This document shows, piece by piece, positions 36,586-48,959 of a DNA stretch of 64,000 nt. The notes beneath the pieces are model-generated. The model was given only the letters and a program-made list of their open reading frames with translations, had not been told where the DNA came from and did no database searches. The DNA is taken from positions 62,001 through 126,000 of the forward strand of contig JAXRKN010000037.1 in the NCBI GenBank assembly GCA_038502055.1, read 5' to 3'. Positions within the stretch are counted from its first letter, which is position 1, and each line of letters opens with the position of its first letter. The DNA is from Tanytarsus gracilentus. Lineage: Eukaryota > Arthropoda > Insecta > Diptera > Chironomidae. The translations under genes and the position numbers were made by a program.

Positions 36586-37010
36586 CTAAAATTAAAAGAA
36601 AAGAATGATTTAAAGCTGGATGTTTACATTTTTTTGCAGGTTGGAATTTTAGATTTTTAATTAATTTTTAATTCGTTAACGCTCTTTGTGAAAAATCAAT
36701 TCAGAGTTGAGTAAACTTTATTGAGTTAAGTTTTTATCACAACAATATTCAATGATTCTTGCAAGTTTAACTTTCTATCGCAAAAAAATAACAATGTGCA
36801 ATATCGAAAAATTAATTTCGCTTACCTTTCACTTTATCGAAAGGTTTTAAAACCAAATCCAACCTCAGACTGCTCCTGAGTTCCTTAAAAAGAAAGATTA
36901 AAAGTTTTTGATAAGAATTTTGCGCTATAAACAACTAAATTTAATTAAATTACTTGAAGCTGATATTGAGCCTAAGAAAGTTGAAATGAAAAGAGAGAAA
37001 AAGAGTGAAG
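36586..37010 (-). promoter_or_regulatory. RpL39 leader intron and TOP-like promoter (inferred)
   Basis: The intron would run 36953 to 36586. The pyrimidine-rich start and the donor are inferred from position and motif only. Confidence 0.35.
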
Positions 37011-37201
37011 CTGAAGTTTGAGTATTTTCCGCCAGAGGGCTGAAATTTGAAATAACGGTCAAAAGTTTTCCAAACGTCATGTTTTCTTAAATTAATTTTC
37101 TTTTTATGAAAATTGCAAAATTTTAATATTAGAAACTCTCAAAATATTTCTAAAGTTTTTAAAAGTTTCCAAATAAATGAATAAAAAATCTCTCTTTAGG
37201 A

Positions 37202-37230
37202 CATTCATTCATTCATTCATTCATTCATTC
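37202..37230. repeat. CATT microsatellite
   Basis: Seven uninterrupted CATT units, 68 bp left of the Helitron-like element. Confidence 0.9.
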
Positions 37231-37297
37231 GTCGATCAGTTTTCGTTGCGATCGCATGCAAAAATTATAACTTTAGAAAAATTTAATTTACCTATTT

Positions 37298-38291
37298 TTA
37301 GTGTAACCCACGAAGTGGTGTAACACTTATATGCGCCTATTTCCGTCCGTCCGTCTGTCTGTCTGTTCCATCGAGATCTCGGCTCCTGAGATAGCTAGAG
37401 ACTTCTAGTTTTCGCCAAATGGTAGGTCTATGAATTTAGATTCGGCCATTTTAGGAATTATGAGGGTCATGACCACAGGTCGTGCCATGGACAGCCCTAA
37501 ATGCCATTTTTCATACAAATTTCCTGTTATATGGCTTCATGTATGTCGTTGAACTCGTATTTGTATCAGGAATCGAAAGGCATTGATGATATTTGAGGAA
37601 TGTCTATCATGGCCATCCAAGAGTGCCACCAATGTCCATCACGGCCGGCCAGGAGTGCCCCTAATGTCCATTTTTTAAAAGTATGGCTTCATGTACCTCG
37701 TTGAACTCGTAATTGCATCAGGAATTGATTAGCATTGATGATTTTTGAAGAATGACCGTCACGGCCGGCCAGGAGTGTCCAAGGAATGCCACTAATGTCC
37801 ATTTTTTAAAAGTATGGCTTCATGTACCTCGTTGAACTCGGAATTTGACCAGGAATCGATTGGCATGGATCTGAAAATGGAACACTGTGGAAAATGGAAC
37901 ACAGTGGAAAATGGAACACAGTGGAAAATGGAACATAGTGGAAAATGAAACATAGTGGAAAATGGAACATGGTGAAAATGAAACATAATGGAAGATGAAA
38001 CACAGTGGAAAATGGAACACAGTGGAAAATGGAACATAGTGGAAAATGGAACACAGTGGAAATGGAACACAGTGGAAAATGGAACACAATAGAAAATGGA
38101 ACATAGTGAAAAATGGAACATGGTGGAAAATGAAACACAGTGGGAAATGTAACATAATTAAGAAATATTTTCCATAAGGCTTCCCTTTTGGATCCTCCAA
38201 GGCTTCTTCATAGGACTTCCTCATGTTACATTTCCAATACTGATCTGTTACAAGTGGGTTACACGGCAACACCCACGTGTGGGTTTTGAAA
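37298..38291 (-). mobile_element. Helitron/Helentron-like non-autonomous element, minus orientation
   Basis: Read on the minus strand it starts TTTCAAAACCCACACGTGGG and GTAACCCACTTGTAACAGATC, carries a minisatellite and 2-3 units of the 119-131 bp satellite, then a CCGT/CTGT microsatellite. It ends CCACTTCGTGGGTTACACTAA. The end has a small hairpin (CCAC..GTGG) just before CTAA, matching the CTRR-type Helitron terminus. The left end (GTAACCCAC) and right end (reverse complement GTAACCCAC) share a subterminal inverted repeat. The copy at 47950-48952 has the same ends. No Rep/helicase protein is encoded. The family assignment is by architecture only. Confidence 0.55.
37873..38155. repeat. 16-17 bp minisatellite (GGAAAATGGAACACAGT)
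   Basis: About 17 tandem copies with variants ACATAGT, ACATGGT and AACACAGT. It opens three long minus-strand frames (37792-38272) that translate only into FHFPLCSI-like repeats; these are artefacts. It is nested within the Helitron-like element. Confidence 0.9.
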
Positions 38292-38299
38292 CATTTTTT

Positions 38300-39230
38300 T
38301 ACTAAATTCTAAAGCAAAGTGAAATTCAAAGTGACAATTAAAATATCTGTGACACACATTTCATTAATAAAATAATTGTATTTAAAATCGGAAGTACTTC
38401 AACAAAAAAAAGCCTGCAAAAGTTTAACAGGTAAGAATTTAAATGTTTTCAATTAAATAATTAAAAAGTGCTTTGAAACATTTTATTTTATTCTTTAAGA
38501 ATATTAATTTGAAGGAATTAAAAAAAGTCTCAAATTTCTCAGATTGTGCAAAAAAATGTGCAATGCATGTAAGCTATTTTCTTGGTTTGAATTCATAGAG
38601 AAGAGAAACATGCGGTGCAAAAAAATGCAAATGTTGTATTTCTTATAATGAATTTACCTTTATTTTTTTAACAAACTACAAAAATATCTCTTAAATTTTT
38701 TCAAATCATTTCAGCTTAAATTTTAAAAAACAGAAGAGAAGAAAATAAGAATGATAAAATTACATTTTACTTTACTTTCTTAAACTAATTTTTATTAATA
38801 CATTTAAACTGAGCGAAAAGAAAATTCGTTGAAATTTATTTTAAAACTGAACGAAAAGAAAATTGGGCAAATATCCTCCACATTTCACATTATCCTCTTG
38901 CATCTTTGTCTCTCTCTCTAGCATCCTCTCGCATCTTTCTCTCTCACTGGAAATATTTAGAGGAATTTTTCATCAAATGGAAATCGCACAGAACTTTCGA
39001 TTGTGAACGTGTCCGACGTGAAATTTTATTTTTAAATTTCACTATCCACAATCAATTTAAGCGACAATCGATAAGTTTAAATGTTAAGTTAGAGTCAAAT
39101 TATCGCGATAAGGATCGAGTGACGACGCGGTTGTATAGGGATAAGGTGAAAGAGACGGCAGAAAAAAGGTTGCATGAAGGAAAGGCGACGAAAAAAAAGT
39201 CGAGAGTGACGACGGGGCAGAGACTTTGGG
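38300..39230. other. no supported gene
   Basis: Noncoding. The plus-strand frame at 38906-39235 overlaps the probable Drep2 promoter/leader and has no domain. Confidence 0.45.
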
Positions 39231-39239
39231 TGTAATCTG

Positions 39240-39863
39240 CGCTGACGCACAAAACGGCAAATTTTCAGTGAGCGCTTTTTGCATATAGAACGGAGAAGAA
39301 GAGAGATTCGATCTCGAAAGTCATCAGTTCGATCGGTCGTCATACTTTTTTTCTATGTGACTTAAGAAAAATTATCGTTGCGAAAAAAGTGAAAGAGTCA
39401 TTTTTCATCCCATCCCTAACATCGATTATTCTTCGATCGCGAAAAAAATCATCAAATTCAGCTTCTCGACTTTTAATGTTCCCGTAGGTGTTGTTAGAGA
39501 GAATATGATGGTAAATCGTGGAAGAACTTGAAAAGGGATAAAAAAAATATATTTTTGTTACATTAGTTTTCGCGAAGGACACAAAAAATCACGTGCGAAA
39601 AACTCATTAAGTGTTTGACTAATCTTTCAAGTGTGACTTCCGCAAGTCAAAAAAGGAAGTGTCAAAAAAAAATACTTTTGTAAAAAGTTATATATTCGAA
39701 TAGTAGTTAAAAATTGTTAAAATTTAGTTTCAAAGGACGTTTTGTATATTAAAAATGTCGCCGTTGAAAACTTGCTTGATTTGCAAATGCAATTAGTCGA
39801 AAGGGGAAGGCTGACTTATAGCTCTTACCCCGAAACTCACGAAAACTGTTGAGAAATGTCGTA
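39240..39863 (+). promoter_or_regulatory. probable Drep2 promoter and 5' leader
   Basis: This stretch has more CpG than its surroundings (CTTCGATCGCG, GTTCGATCGGTCGTC) and an initiator-like TCAGTT near 39320. The exon ends at 39875 with GAGAG|GTGAGT. The promoter position is inferred. Confidence 0.35.
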
Positions 39864-42800
39864 ATGGCAAGAGAGGTGAGTCTTATCGAAAAAAACACTA
39901 ATTTTAATGAGAAATGTGCAATATCGATTCCCGCGAAGGGAAAATATTAAAGTGAACCATGTGGGCGGTAGAAATTTTGCTGCATCGTCAATTATTTTCT
40001 CAATATCTCAAAGAAAAATGTTCCTTGAAGACATAAGGAATTATCTTTGGTAATTGGAAAAAAGAGATGCGGAGAGAGTGAAGTGAAAAACTTTAGAGAG
40101 AGTGCGATGGAAAGATAAAGTGAGAGAGAGAAAATGTGAAAAATCCGCCCTTAGATCAGCATCACATTTTCGGGAAATTAAAAACGAAATGAAATTTATT
40201 GTTTTTGGTCGATGAATAAAATGAAATTATATGCGATAGAATAGAAACTTTTTCCCAATTTCCTTTTTCCTCAATTTTTTATTCATCGATAAAAAAAGAG
40301 TTTTTTGATGAGGGAAAATTGCAAGAAGGATAAAAGAGACAATGAAATGTATGTTGAGGAAGAAAAATAATCAATATTTTGAAGATTCTCTACAATTTTT
40401 AGATCAACTTTTCCCGCAATGTTGATTGCAATTGTGATTTATGTCCAGTGTGAGCGAGCCATTAGTCACAAGAAAGCTTAATTTGTTTTGATCTTAAAAA
40501 TTTCAAAATAAATATTTTATGAATTTTCTTAATCTTAGATTTAATTAAATATATTTTCTCATGTGGTCTGACCTTAAAATCGTCGGTTCAGAAATTTCAA
40601 TGACAAAAAATACGCCCATTAATTTTTCATCTTTATTTTTCATGTGTCGATTTGACTGTAAAAAAATCATAAAATGATAGAAAACATTTTTTAAGGTCAC
40701 GCTTTATGACATTTTGCTTTCTTCAATCACCACTATTTTTATGCTAAGAAAATATCTCAAACCGCCTCATCAGAAGCAAGAGAGTGAAAGAGAGAAATAA
40801 GGTGTGTGTGTATATGAATGTACAAATTTCATGGAAAAATCATTTCCCCACCTTCATAAAAATATATTATTGAGTCTTTAATATTTCACATTTCATTCAA
40901 TGAAACGAATAAAATTAATTTCCTTCAAGCCATTTGTTAAAAGCTCAAATTCTTGGATTTGATATTAGACGAGAGTGAGAGCGAGAGAAAAGTTAAAATT
41001 TTGCGTGGTGAGTTCTAGCTTACCATGAATGAATGAAATGTTATGCAATCGTATAAACGTGCGGGTTGTTTCTCTCTCTCAAGCATCTAATTTCCTCCCA
41101 TGTTTGACATTTTAAAATACCATGACCGAAATAATTTTCGGTGTGAGCTTAAATTCCTGATAAGTGTCCTTTTTTAAATAATTAATTTTTTTCCACTTTT
41201 AAATTTTTTTATTCTGTGAAATTTTAAGTCTAAATGAGAAAAAAAATTCAATTTTACCGCAAATTAATTAAACTTATCGGAAATCTATTAATCAATTTAA
41301 GAGATAAGATAAATTATATTCATTTGTGTCCTTTTTCGATTTTCAAAATGAAGTAGCTTTTTTCCGCTTTCTTTCAATTTGGAGATGAGAAAATTTTTAT
41401 CATTTACCCACTCGCACACTGCCGAGAGAAAATTTTTAATGCTGTGTGTAAAAGCTCTCATTTCCATTGTCCTTGATAGTATACGTCTTATTTTTGCCTC
41501 TTATCAACTAACATCGTACAGTAAAGCAGTGATAAATTTTATTAATTACTAAATTTTCAAAGTGATTTTTTTAAATTTAATTTTGTTCGTTTTAGATTTT
41601 TTACCTAATTTTTTTAAATCCCACACGAGAGCTTGCACACAATATACTCAAACCTCTTCACAATTGCATTTCAATTTTTTCCCTCTCTCATTTTTGATGA
41701 GAATGATTTTAAAAGAAAAGAAGTGAGAGAACTTTCATGTCAAGGATCGAATCACTCGATAATTAGCATGAAAAGCATTACCAGCAGCTCGCGCAACGGC
41801 AGTCTATGATGATGATAATGAACAATTTTGATGACGGCGCTTTTTAGTACCACTATGAAACGAGAAAATAATGTGGGGGTGCTTTATTGCTGACATGAGA
41901 AGATAATTTCAATTGACTAATTCCTCATCTAAAATCCTCGAATCTCTCGTCATCGTCTCATATCGCATTTTGTTTGAGTGTTTAAGCATGTCTCATGTGA
42001 ACATTTCATGATTCCAATAAAGAAATGAATTTAAAAATCTAGAAAGGAAATCATGCCTTATCATCGTGACTGTTGACTGAACGAGGAAAATATCATCAAA
42101 TTGCAGTCGTGGTAAAGAATGCAGTAAAACAAAGATCATTTCAATAAAATTCAACTTTTGTGTGTGTATACACGAAGAAGTTGAATTTTATTTGAAAACT
42201 CTTCTTTTTTTGGTAGACAAAAATGCTGGAGATTCCTCGATTTGCAGCGGAAATTATATAAACGGAGCTAATACTCGAAAAGTCATCATGCAGAGGGAGA
42301 AAGAGAGAGGGTCGGGGAGTGCATGGAACATGGAAATTCTGGATGTGCTAAAAAGTAAAATCAGGTCAGTAGGAGAAGGATGTGCACATAACTGATATCG
42401 TATCCTGGCATTTTACTATCGCCTATGTAGTGAACACATAAAACTTTGCGGTATATGCACACAAATGCAATGAACATTATGTAAACATACGTGAACTCTC
42501 ATGTTGAGGTAGACTCTCGGTCTCGGTCTCCTCGCCCTTTCGCTGCAATATTAATTTCTGTTCATGAACATCCATCGTTCATATTCATCACACATATATA
42601 TCATTAGTTAAATTTACATTTTAAACGTTTCGCGGAAAATTTTCAATTCCATTATCTGGAATTTCATTTTCAGTTCAACGACATCGCGTTTCATATATTT
42701 ATATATTTTATGATTCAAATTTAGTAAACGCATGGCACTTTTAAAATTTAAATTTTTTTAAAAATATATATCGGAGCTATAATTTTTCAAAAAGGTTCAA

Positions 42801-45744
42801 AATGAAAGAGAATTAAAATAAAATTCTTCGGTGATTTGTTAAAAAGAGGGCTTGGTTTTCAAGGTGTTTATGCAACGACGATTACAATTTGTGAAAAAGG
42901 AAATGTGCTCGTCAAGAAGAAGAGTTTTTATGTACTTCCAAATAGTACAATTTCAACATAACACAGGAATGAGGATTTTTTTCATGAGAAACTGAAAATG
43001 AGGACATTCGAAATTTACGATATAAAATGAGAAGAAAAATGTGGATGCTGTGAATGTATGCGTAAAGTTAGTGAAAGCTCTTCTCTCTCTCACGGTTGGA
43101 AGTTTGGAGTCGTTTAACACATAGAGGATTGGAAAATGGTTGAAACTTGAATGGAAAAGTTGAAAAGCGTACGGAGGAAAATTTTCTCTCCCATTTTTTT
43201 TCGGTCACACAAAACCAGAAGAAGAAGGGCACTGCACTTTGAGTTGGCATTTGCACACAGACTTTCCTCGAGTGTGCACTCAAATTTCTGTTATCATTTT
43301 ATTTTATTTACTCAGTGAATCACTGCACCCATAAACTATATCTCCAATCAACTAGAAACGAATGAGTGAAAATGCAAAAAATATTTATGTGCGCGCTAAA
43401 AGTTGTCGAAAAAAGTTAAATTTCGTGATTGAGTATAAAAATTTTAAGCGTTGCAACTGTTGTTAGAAAATTAGACGAAAAAAAATTAGTGCAATACAAA
43501 GTAAAAAAATTCGATTTCGTTGAGCTTTAGATGAATGAAATATTTGTGATAAAAATTATATTTCGAATATATAATCATCATTATTACAACAATTTGGTTC
43601 GATGAGCTTTTTTATACCTAAAGGAGAAGAATTTTGTGAAAAAAAGATTGTCACAACTACACTTGCAGTTTATAGCAAAAATTGGTGTGTGCGAAAAAAT
43701 TCTGACCTATTTACTTCGAATGAACTTATATTTTTCGTATTATCATCTGGAAAGCAACACAAACACATTGAAAAGTGGGAAAATTTTTGACGAAAAGGGA
43801 AGCACAGTGGAATAATTGGAAAGCTTTTTGACTCACATTTCTTATACAGAAGAGAGAGATGAGGAAGAGACAAAGTGTAAAAGCACAAATTAAACTAAAA
43901 TATTGAAATTTAAACTTTTTATAAAACTCTCACTTTTAATTTTTAAAAGCTCGCACATGCGATAGTCATTAAGAATAACGGACAATATTTTTGCTAACAG
44001 TAGATCAGTGTGATATCTGTGATTAGTTCAGAGCAAAATTGTGTTCTTGTTACATTTCAAAGATAAATTAGCTTTTAAGAGGAATTAATAATGTGGTCAA
44101 CGGCTTTATGTACTTTAGGTGTCACTAAACCTATGAATTTATGCAATTGTCTAACATTTCGTCAACAACACCAACAGCAGCAGCAGCAGCAGCAACAACA
44201 ACAACATCACTCGGTATTGCACAGTTCTTTAATGTCTATTTCAAACTTTAAATTCAACCATGTGCTTATCATAAATTTATTCTATTTATTTCATTCGTAG
44301 GAGTCTCGAGGAAAGAGACCTTTAAAAATCTGGGATAGTTGGAGAAATATTCGGAAAGGTCTCGTCGTTGGAAGTTTTGAAGAATTGATAGTTAGAGGTT
44401 AGAATTTCACTTTTTAAGATAAAACGCATAATTAAAAATGTGTATTTAAATTTTAGGGAAGGACAAACTAGGAATACCTGCCTCGGAGCCTGTTCGATTG
44501 GTTTTAGAGAGTGATGGCACGCAGGTTGAGGATGGAGAATATTTTCGTACGTTGGCAAACAACACGATTTTATTGCTCTTGAGGCAGGGTGAACGTTGGT
44601 ACCCAGCTGGGGTTGACGTCATCAAAGCTGGTAAGTTGAAAATATCTAAAAAGATTTCTTTTTAATTTTCTCTCTCTTTTTTAGCAATATCTGCCATACC
44701 AAAGATCGTCTGTGAGGTTTGTTTAGATATTTTTTTTTTAAATTTTCAATTTTAATTTTTTCTATGCTAACAAAAATTTCACATTAGACGATTCACGCCT
44801 TGGAACTTCATGATGAAACTCCCAGTTGGAAAATTATGGATAATAAGGGAAGAGTTACAGTTGTTTTGCATTGGGATCAGCAGAGGCAAGGGCAGTGTGG
44901 TGGTATCAGCGATCGGCAACCGAATGATAAATTCTCGCCATCAAAGAAGGGCCTTTCCGCACAAAGCTCCTTAGATAAGTCATCTCCTGCTCCACAACGT
45001 TATCCAAGTCCACAAATAACCGTTATTAATCACGATGATCCATCAAATATTTATCACTCAGGTCGACGATTATCGAAAGGCGGCGGATCGTTTGATAGTG
45101 CAATCGGAGCTGTTCACATACACACACCAGAATGTGCTCATCATGCTCATACACCAACGCGAGCCGGCAGTCCCGGCGCGACAGAATGTGATTTTCATTG
45201 TTGTGCATTACACGAAGAGGGTCGAAAAATCGCTGTACATAAAAATGTTGCAACGTCGCCTATCATGGATGGATCGGGTAGTCCACAACCACCTCCTAGC
45301 TCCTTAACTGATTCAATGCAAAGACGAACACCCGCCTCGAAAGGCCATGTTCGTTTCTTAGACACCGGTCCCGAAAAAGACAGTTCCGAGAGTGAAACCG
45401 AGAATACAGTCATGGAAGATGAGACAATTACATCGGAGAAATTCCTTTTGCTCATTGATCAATTGTCTGTCGATCAGAAACGTCACTTGAGCATCAAGGA
45501 CATTGGTATCATTCTCGAGAGGCTTAGCTCTAAAATTCTCGATGTTGAGCGTCTCGATCGTGAAAGCGAGTCGGACGACTGTTACAATTGGACAATTAAA
45601 GCAACGATACGTGGTGATGCACTTCGTGAATTAGGTGTAATTTATAATGGCAATTATTATGCAATATCAGAGCATCCTGGCTATAAGGAAGAGAACGAGG
45701 AAAATGGTGATGAACCCGAGGAGGAAGATGAGGACAGAATATAA
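39864..45744 (+). CDS. Drep2: Drep2-type CIDE-N / DFF-C domain protein
   Basis: The family is related to DNA fragmentation factor; fly Drep2 is a neuronal, synapse-associated member. Coding exons are 39864-39875 (MARE), 44301-44397, 44457-44630, 44685-44716 and 44788-45744, with matching phases, giving 423 residues. The CIDE-N domain is RPLKIWDSWRNIRKGLVV.. to ..LANNTILLLLRQGERWYPAG. The following TIHALELHDETPSWKIMDNK segment, a His/Pro-rich linker and the C-terminal DFF-C-like region (FLLLIDQLSVDQKRHLSIKD.. to ..YNGNYYAISEHPGYK) fit the family. An acidic tail follows. A separate frame, 44091-44213, ends in a phase-0 donor and encodes a start plus poly-Gln. It could be an alternative first exon (460 residues) or a cassette. 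The choice of MARE as main start is inferred from phase and sense of the join; it implies a 4.4-kb first intron. Confidence 0.88.
39876..44090 (+). other. inferred Drep2 first intron
   Basis: No conserved coding sequence. It contains the word TATATATCGGAGCTATAATT at about 42770, shared with the end of the satellite-associated repeat at 17900. Confidence 0.4.
44091..44213 (+). CDS. Drep2: Drep2 alternative poly-Gln exon
   Basis: Encodes MWSTALCTLGVTKPMN followed by CNCLTFRQQHQ, a Gln run from mixed CAG/CAA codons, and HHS. It ends CACTCG|GTATTG in phase 0, compatible with exon 44301. Upstream, AAGAG|GAATTAATA could act as a phase-0 acceptor, so it may be a cassette rather than a first exon. 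The Gln run is short and has no known function. Confidence 0.5.
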
Positions 45745-47940
45745 GCGAGATAAAAAATTATTACCTTCAAAACTAAACAGCACATGAAAAAAAAATTAAG
45801 TGAGCAAAAAACATTTAAAAAATCACAACAAAAAAGTGAGTGACTAGTGAGCGGGAAAAATGATGTTAAATGGACAAACGTTAAAAAAATATTAAAGACA
45901 TTGGAATCAAAATAATTGAAAAATAAAGTGAGTGTTGCAATTGGAAGTGAATCAACTGCCATAAAATAATCAACATAATTTCAAAGCACAGAAAACAGAT
46001 GACAAATGATAAGGACATTTAGTGAAAAATGAACGCTGAAGAAAATGAGCAGCACAATTAACATAAAAAAATGAAAAAAAATACTAATCCCATTGTTCAT
46101 AGTGAATACAGAATCGAAGCTGACGAGAAAAAGAATTATATTGAAACATTTACTAAGAAGATGAATGTTTTTTATTTTATATTGATGACATGATGAAAGC
46201 ATGGCAAAAAATTAATGAAGGAATATCCTTGTCTTCATTAGTCTACTTTTCAATGACGCTATTAATAAAAAATGAGAGTCCGAAGCAGAATTAAAACGTT
46301 TCAAAAAAATTGTGATTTAATTTACGTATCGAATCAATTTTAGTTATTTAGATATTGATTTTATTCCTAAATTGTGAAAAAAAATTTTGAGAGAAAAAAA
46401 AATTAGCGTTTCTACCCACAATGCAAAAAAGTTATTAAAAATTCTAGATATATTTTCTATTGATTGATAAGATCTGTCTGTTGCTCATTTTTGTTTATCA
46501 TAGAATAAACATGTGAATTTTTAAATTATTAAAAGATGGAAGTGAGAGTTCAGAAACACGAGATTCATTTAAAAAATGTAGTAATCGATAAAAAATATTA
46601 ATTTCTTCCATTTAAAAAAATTAATAAAAGATCTCGTACCGCAGGTGTGGGTGCGAAATTTTTTTTAAAAGAATTATATATTTGCAAAAGAATCTTTATA
46701 AGAAGAATATCGAAAAAAAAATAATATTAAAGTTATATAAGATTGATTAAGAAGTAAAATAATTAGCAAGTCTTGGTAAAATAACACTCACCATTTTTTT
46801 CAAAAAATGCTTTCGATACCAAAAAAATCACATAATATGATGATGGTGAAGTAAAAAAATAGTCTCCGGTTGATTTTCATCCTAATCCATTTTTCACGAT
46901 CCGCAACCATCTTGCAACTATAAAATAAAATAAAAGTAACAAAAGCATTGTAGTGAAAATTTCACATCGACAATCCTCTCCAATTTTTGTGTTCGCGACA
47001 AAGCATTTTTAGCCTTAATTCATCGTCACTTTGACAGTTGCATATTTTTAGTTTTTTCAGTAGTTAAAAAAAGCATTTTTAAAACTCTATGAAAAGTGAA
47101 AAATGTTTGTTGTTAGCCATGAATGAGGAGAGAATTTTTCAATATTTGACACTCATCTATAGCAGCAGTAACAGGTGTACGTGTCAGTAGTGACTTGAAG
47201 TGTTTTAATAAAAAAAAATGAACTTCTCAAGGAAGAAATTGTACTAAAAATATTTTTTATTCAGCCAAGTGGTTCGTGAAGAAGTTTGCTCCACCCATTT
47301 TTATTTGTTATATAAATTGATTTAAATCACAATGTTAATTTCTGTCAAGTCACTACAGATATATCTGAAGATATTAAAATAATTTAAAAATTATTAAAAA
47401 GAGGAAAGTGGTGTCTAAAAATATAAAATAATTGTCAAAATGCACAAAACAAAAAGTTATTAAAAGCAGTTTTGAAAAGTGACATAATATTGAAGAAACT
47501 CTAGAGTTTTGATTACGAAAGCTAAAAAATGTTTGTAGGAAGTGAAAAAGTGTAATCTTAAGGATATAAAAAAACTTGCGACATCCAACTTTCGTATCAA
47601 CTCACACAAAATACACACAGCGAGATTTAAGCACTTAAATAATAATAGACTGTCAATCATCTCTACTCTAAAAAATGTAAAAGTCCCCCCTACATTGTTG
47701 TAATTTTTTAATTGCTTGTTACTTTAGTTCAAATGATGATGAAATTAATTCTAATTTCTACTTTAATGGAAAAAAATAAAAAAAGAGTTTTAAAGTAAAA
47801 TTGTTGATTTCTCTTTCGATGCCCTTGCATTATATAAATTTTATTTCCTCAAAAACTAACAATGAAAATATTTAAAAAAGAATAAATGTGTCAATCCATC
47901 AAGAAGGAAAAAATTCTCAAAGTTATAATAAAGAAATCAT
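45745..47940 (+). other. Drep2 3' UTR and intergenic DNA
   Basis: An AATAAA lies at 45922, and several more follow. A/T-rich without coding sequence. The extent of the 3' UTR cannot be set. Confidence 0.45.
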
Positions 47941-47949
47941 TAAAAAATG

Positions 47950-48952
47950 TTTCAAAACCCACACGTGGGTGTTGCCGCGTAACCCACTTGTAACAGATCA
48001 GTGTTTGAAAATCAAGTGCATAAAAAATGAGTTTAAGTCAATCCGGACACTTTGGCTGTCCGTGGCAGTCCTGTTCGACAATTAAAAATCGTCTATGTCA
48101 TTAGATTCCTGGTCCAATTACGAGTTCAACGATACCCATGAAGTCATAGTTCTGAAAAATGGACATTTTGGCTGTCCGTGGCACTACTGGCCGGCCTTGA
48201 TTAGCATTTATCAAAAATCATCTATGTCAATAGATTCCTGGTCCAATCACGAGTTCAACGATACCCATGAAGCCATAGTTCTGAAAAATGGACATTTTGG
48301 CTGTCCGTGGCACTACTGGCCGTCCATGATGGACATTCATCAAAAATCATCAATGCCATTCAGTTCCTGGTTCAATTACGAGTTCAACGAGATACATGAA
48401 GCCATAGTTCTGAAAAATGAACATTTTGGCTGTCCGTGGCACTGCTGGCCGGCCATGATGGACATTCCTCAAAAATCATCTATATCAATCGATTCCTGGT
48501 CCAATCACGAGTTCAACGATACCCATGAAACCATAGTTCTGAAAAATGGACATTTTGGCTGTCTGTGGCACGACCATAGGTCACGACTCGAAAAATCATG
48601 TATGTCAATCGATTCCTGGTCAAGTTACGAATCAATGCCAATCGATTTCTGGTCCAATCACGAGTTCAACGATACCCATGAAGCCATATAAGAAAAAATT
48701 TGTATGAAAAATGGACGTTATGGCCGTCCATGGCACGACCATAGGTCATGACTCAAAAAATAGTCAGTGCCTGCACATATAGACCCTAAGAGCTACCATC
48801 TGGCGAAAACTAGAAGTCTCTAGCTGGTCCAGGGACCGAGATCTCGCTTGTGCAGACGGACGGACGGACGGACGGACGGACAGACGGACGGACGGACGGA
48901 CGGACGGAATCACGAGCATATAAGCGTTACACCACTTTGTGGGTTACGCTAA
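47950..48952 (+). mobile_element. Helitron/Helentron-like non-autonomous element, plus orientation
   Basis: The left end is TTTCAAAACCCACACGTGGG then GCGTAACCCACTTGTAACAG. The body has about five satellite units, here 129 bp each (48095, 48224, 48353, 48482 and a broken one), then a CGGA microsatellite (48852-48907). The right end is ACCACTTTGTGGGTTACGCT followed by AA. The 11-bp word GCGTAACCCAC near the left end recurs inverted at the right end. Because 129 is divisible by three, a 198-codon frame (48095-48691) runs through the units, but substitutions are not biased to silent sites, so I do not call it a gene. Confidence 0.6.
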
Positions 48953-48959
48953 AAATATC

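Noticed and set aside
36250..36660. 136-residue plus-strand frame
   Set aside because: It is antisense to RpL39, whose full 51-residue sequence is on the minus strand.
37792..38272. Three overlapping minus-strand frames of 109-150 residues
   Set aside because: They translate a 16-17 bp minisatellite into FHFPLCSI-type repeats in three frames at once, which is what a tandem repeat without stops does.
45026..45455. Frames of 75-90 residues inside the Drep2 last exon
   Set aside because: They are shadows of the Drep2 coding exon in other frames.
48095..48691. 198-residue repeat protein
   Set aside because: The frame runs through satellite units that elsewhere (16806-17520) are full of stops and shifts. 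Differences between units are not mainly silent.
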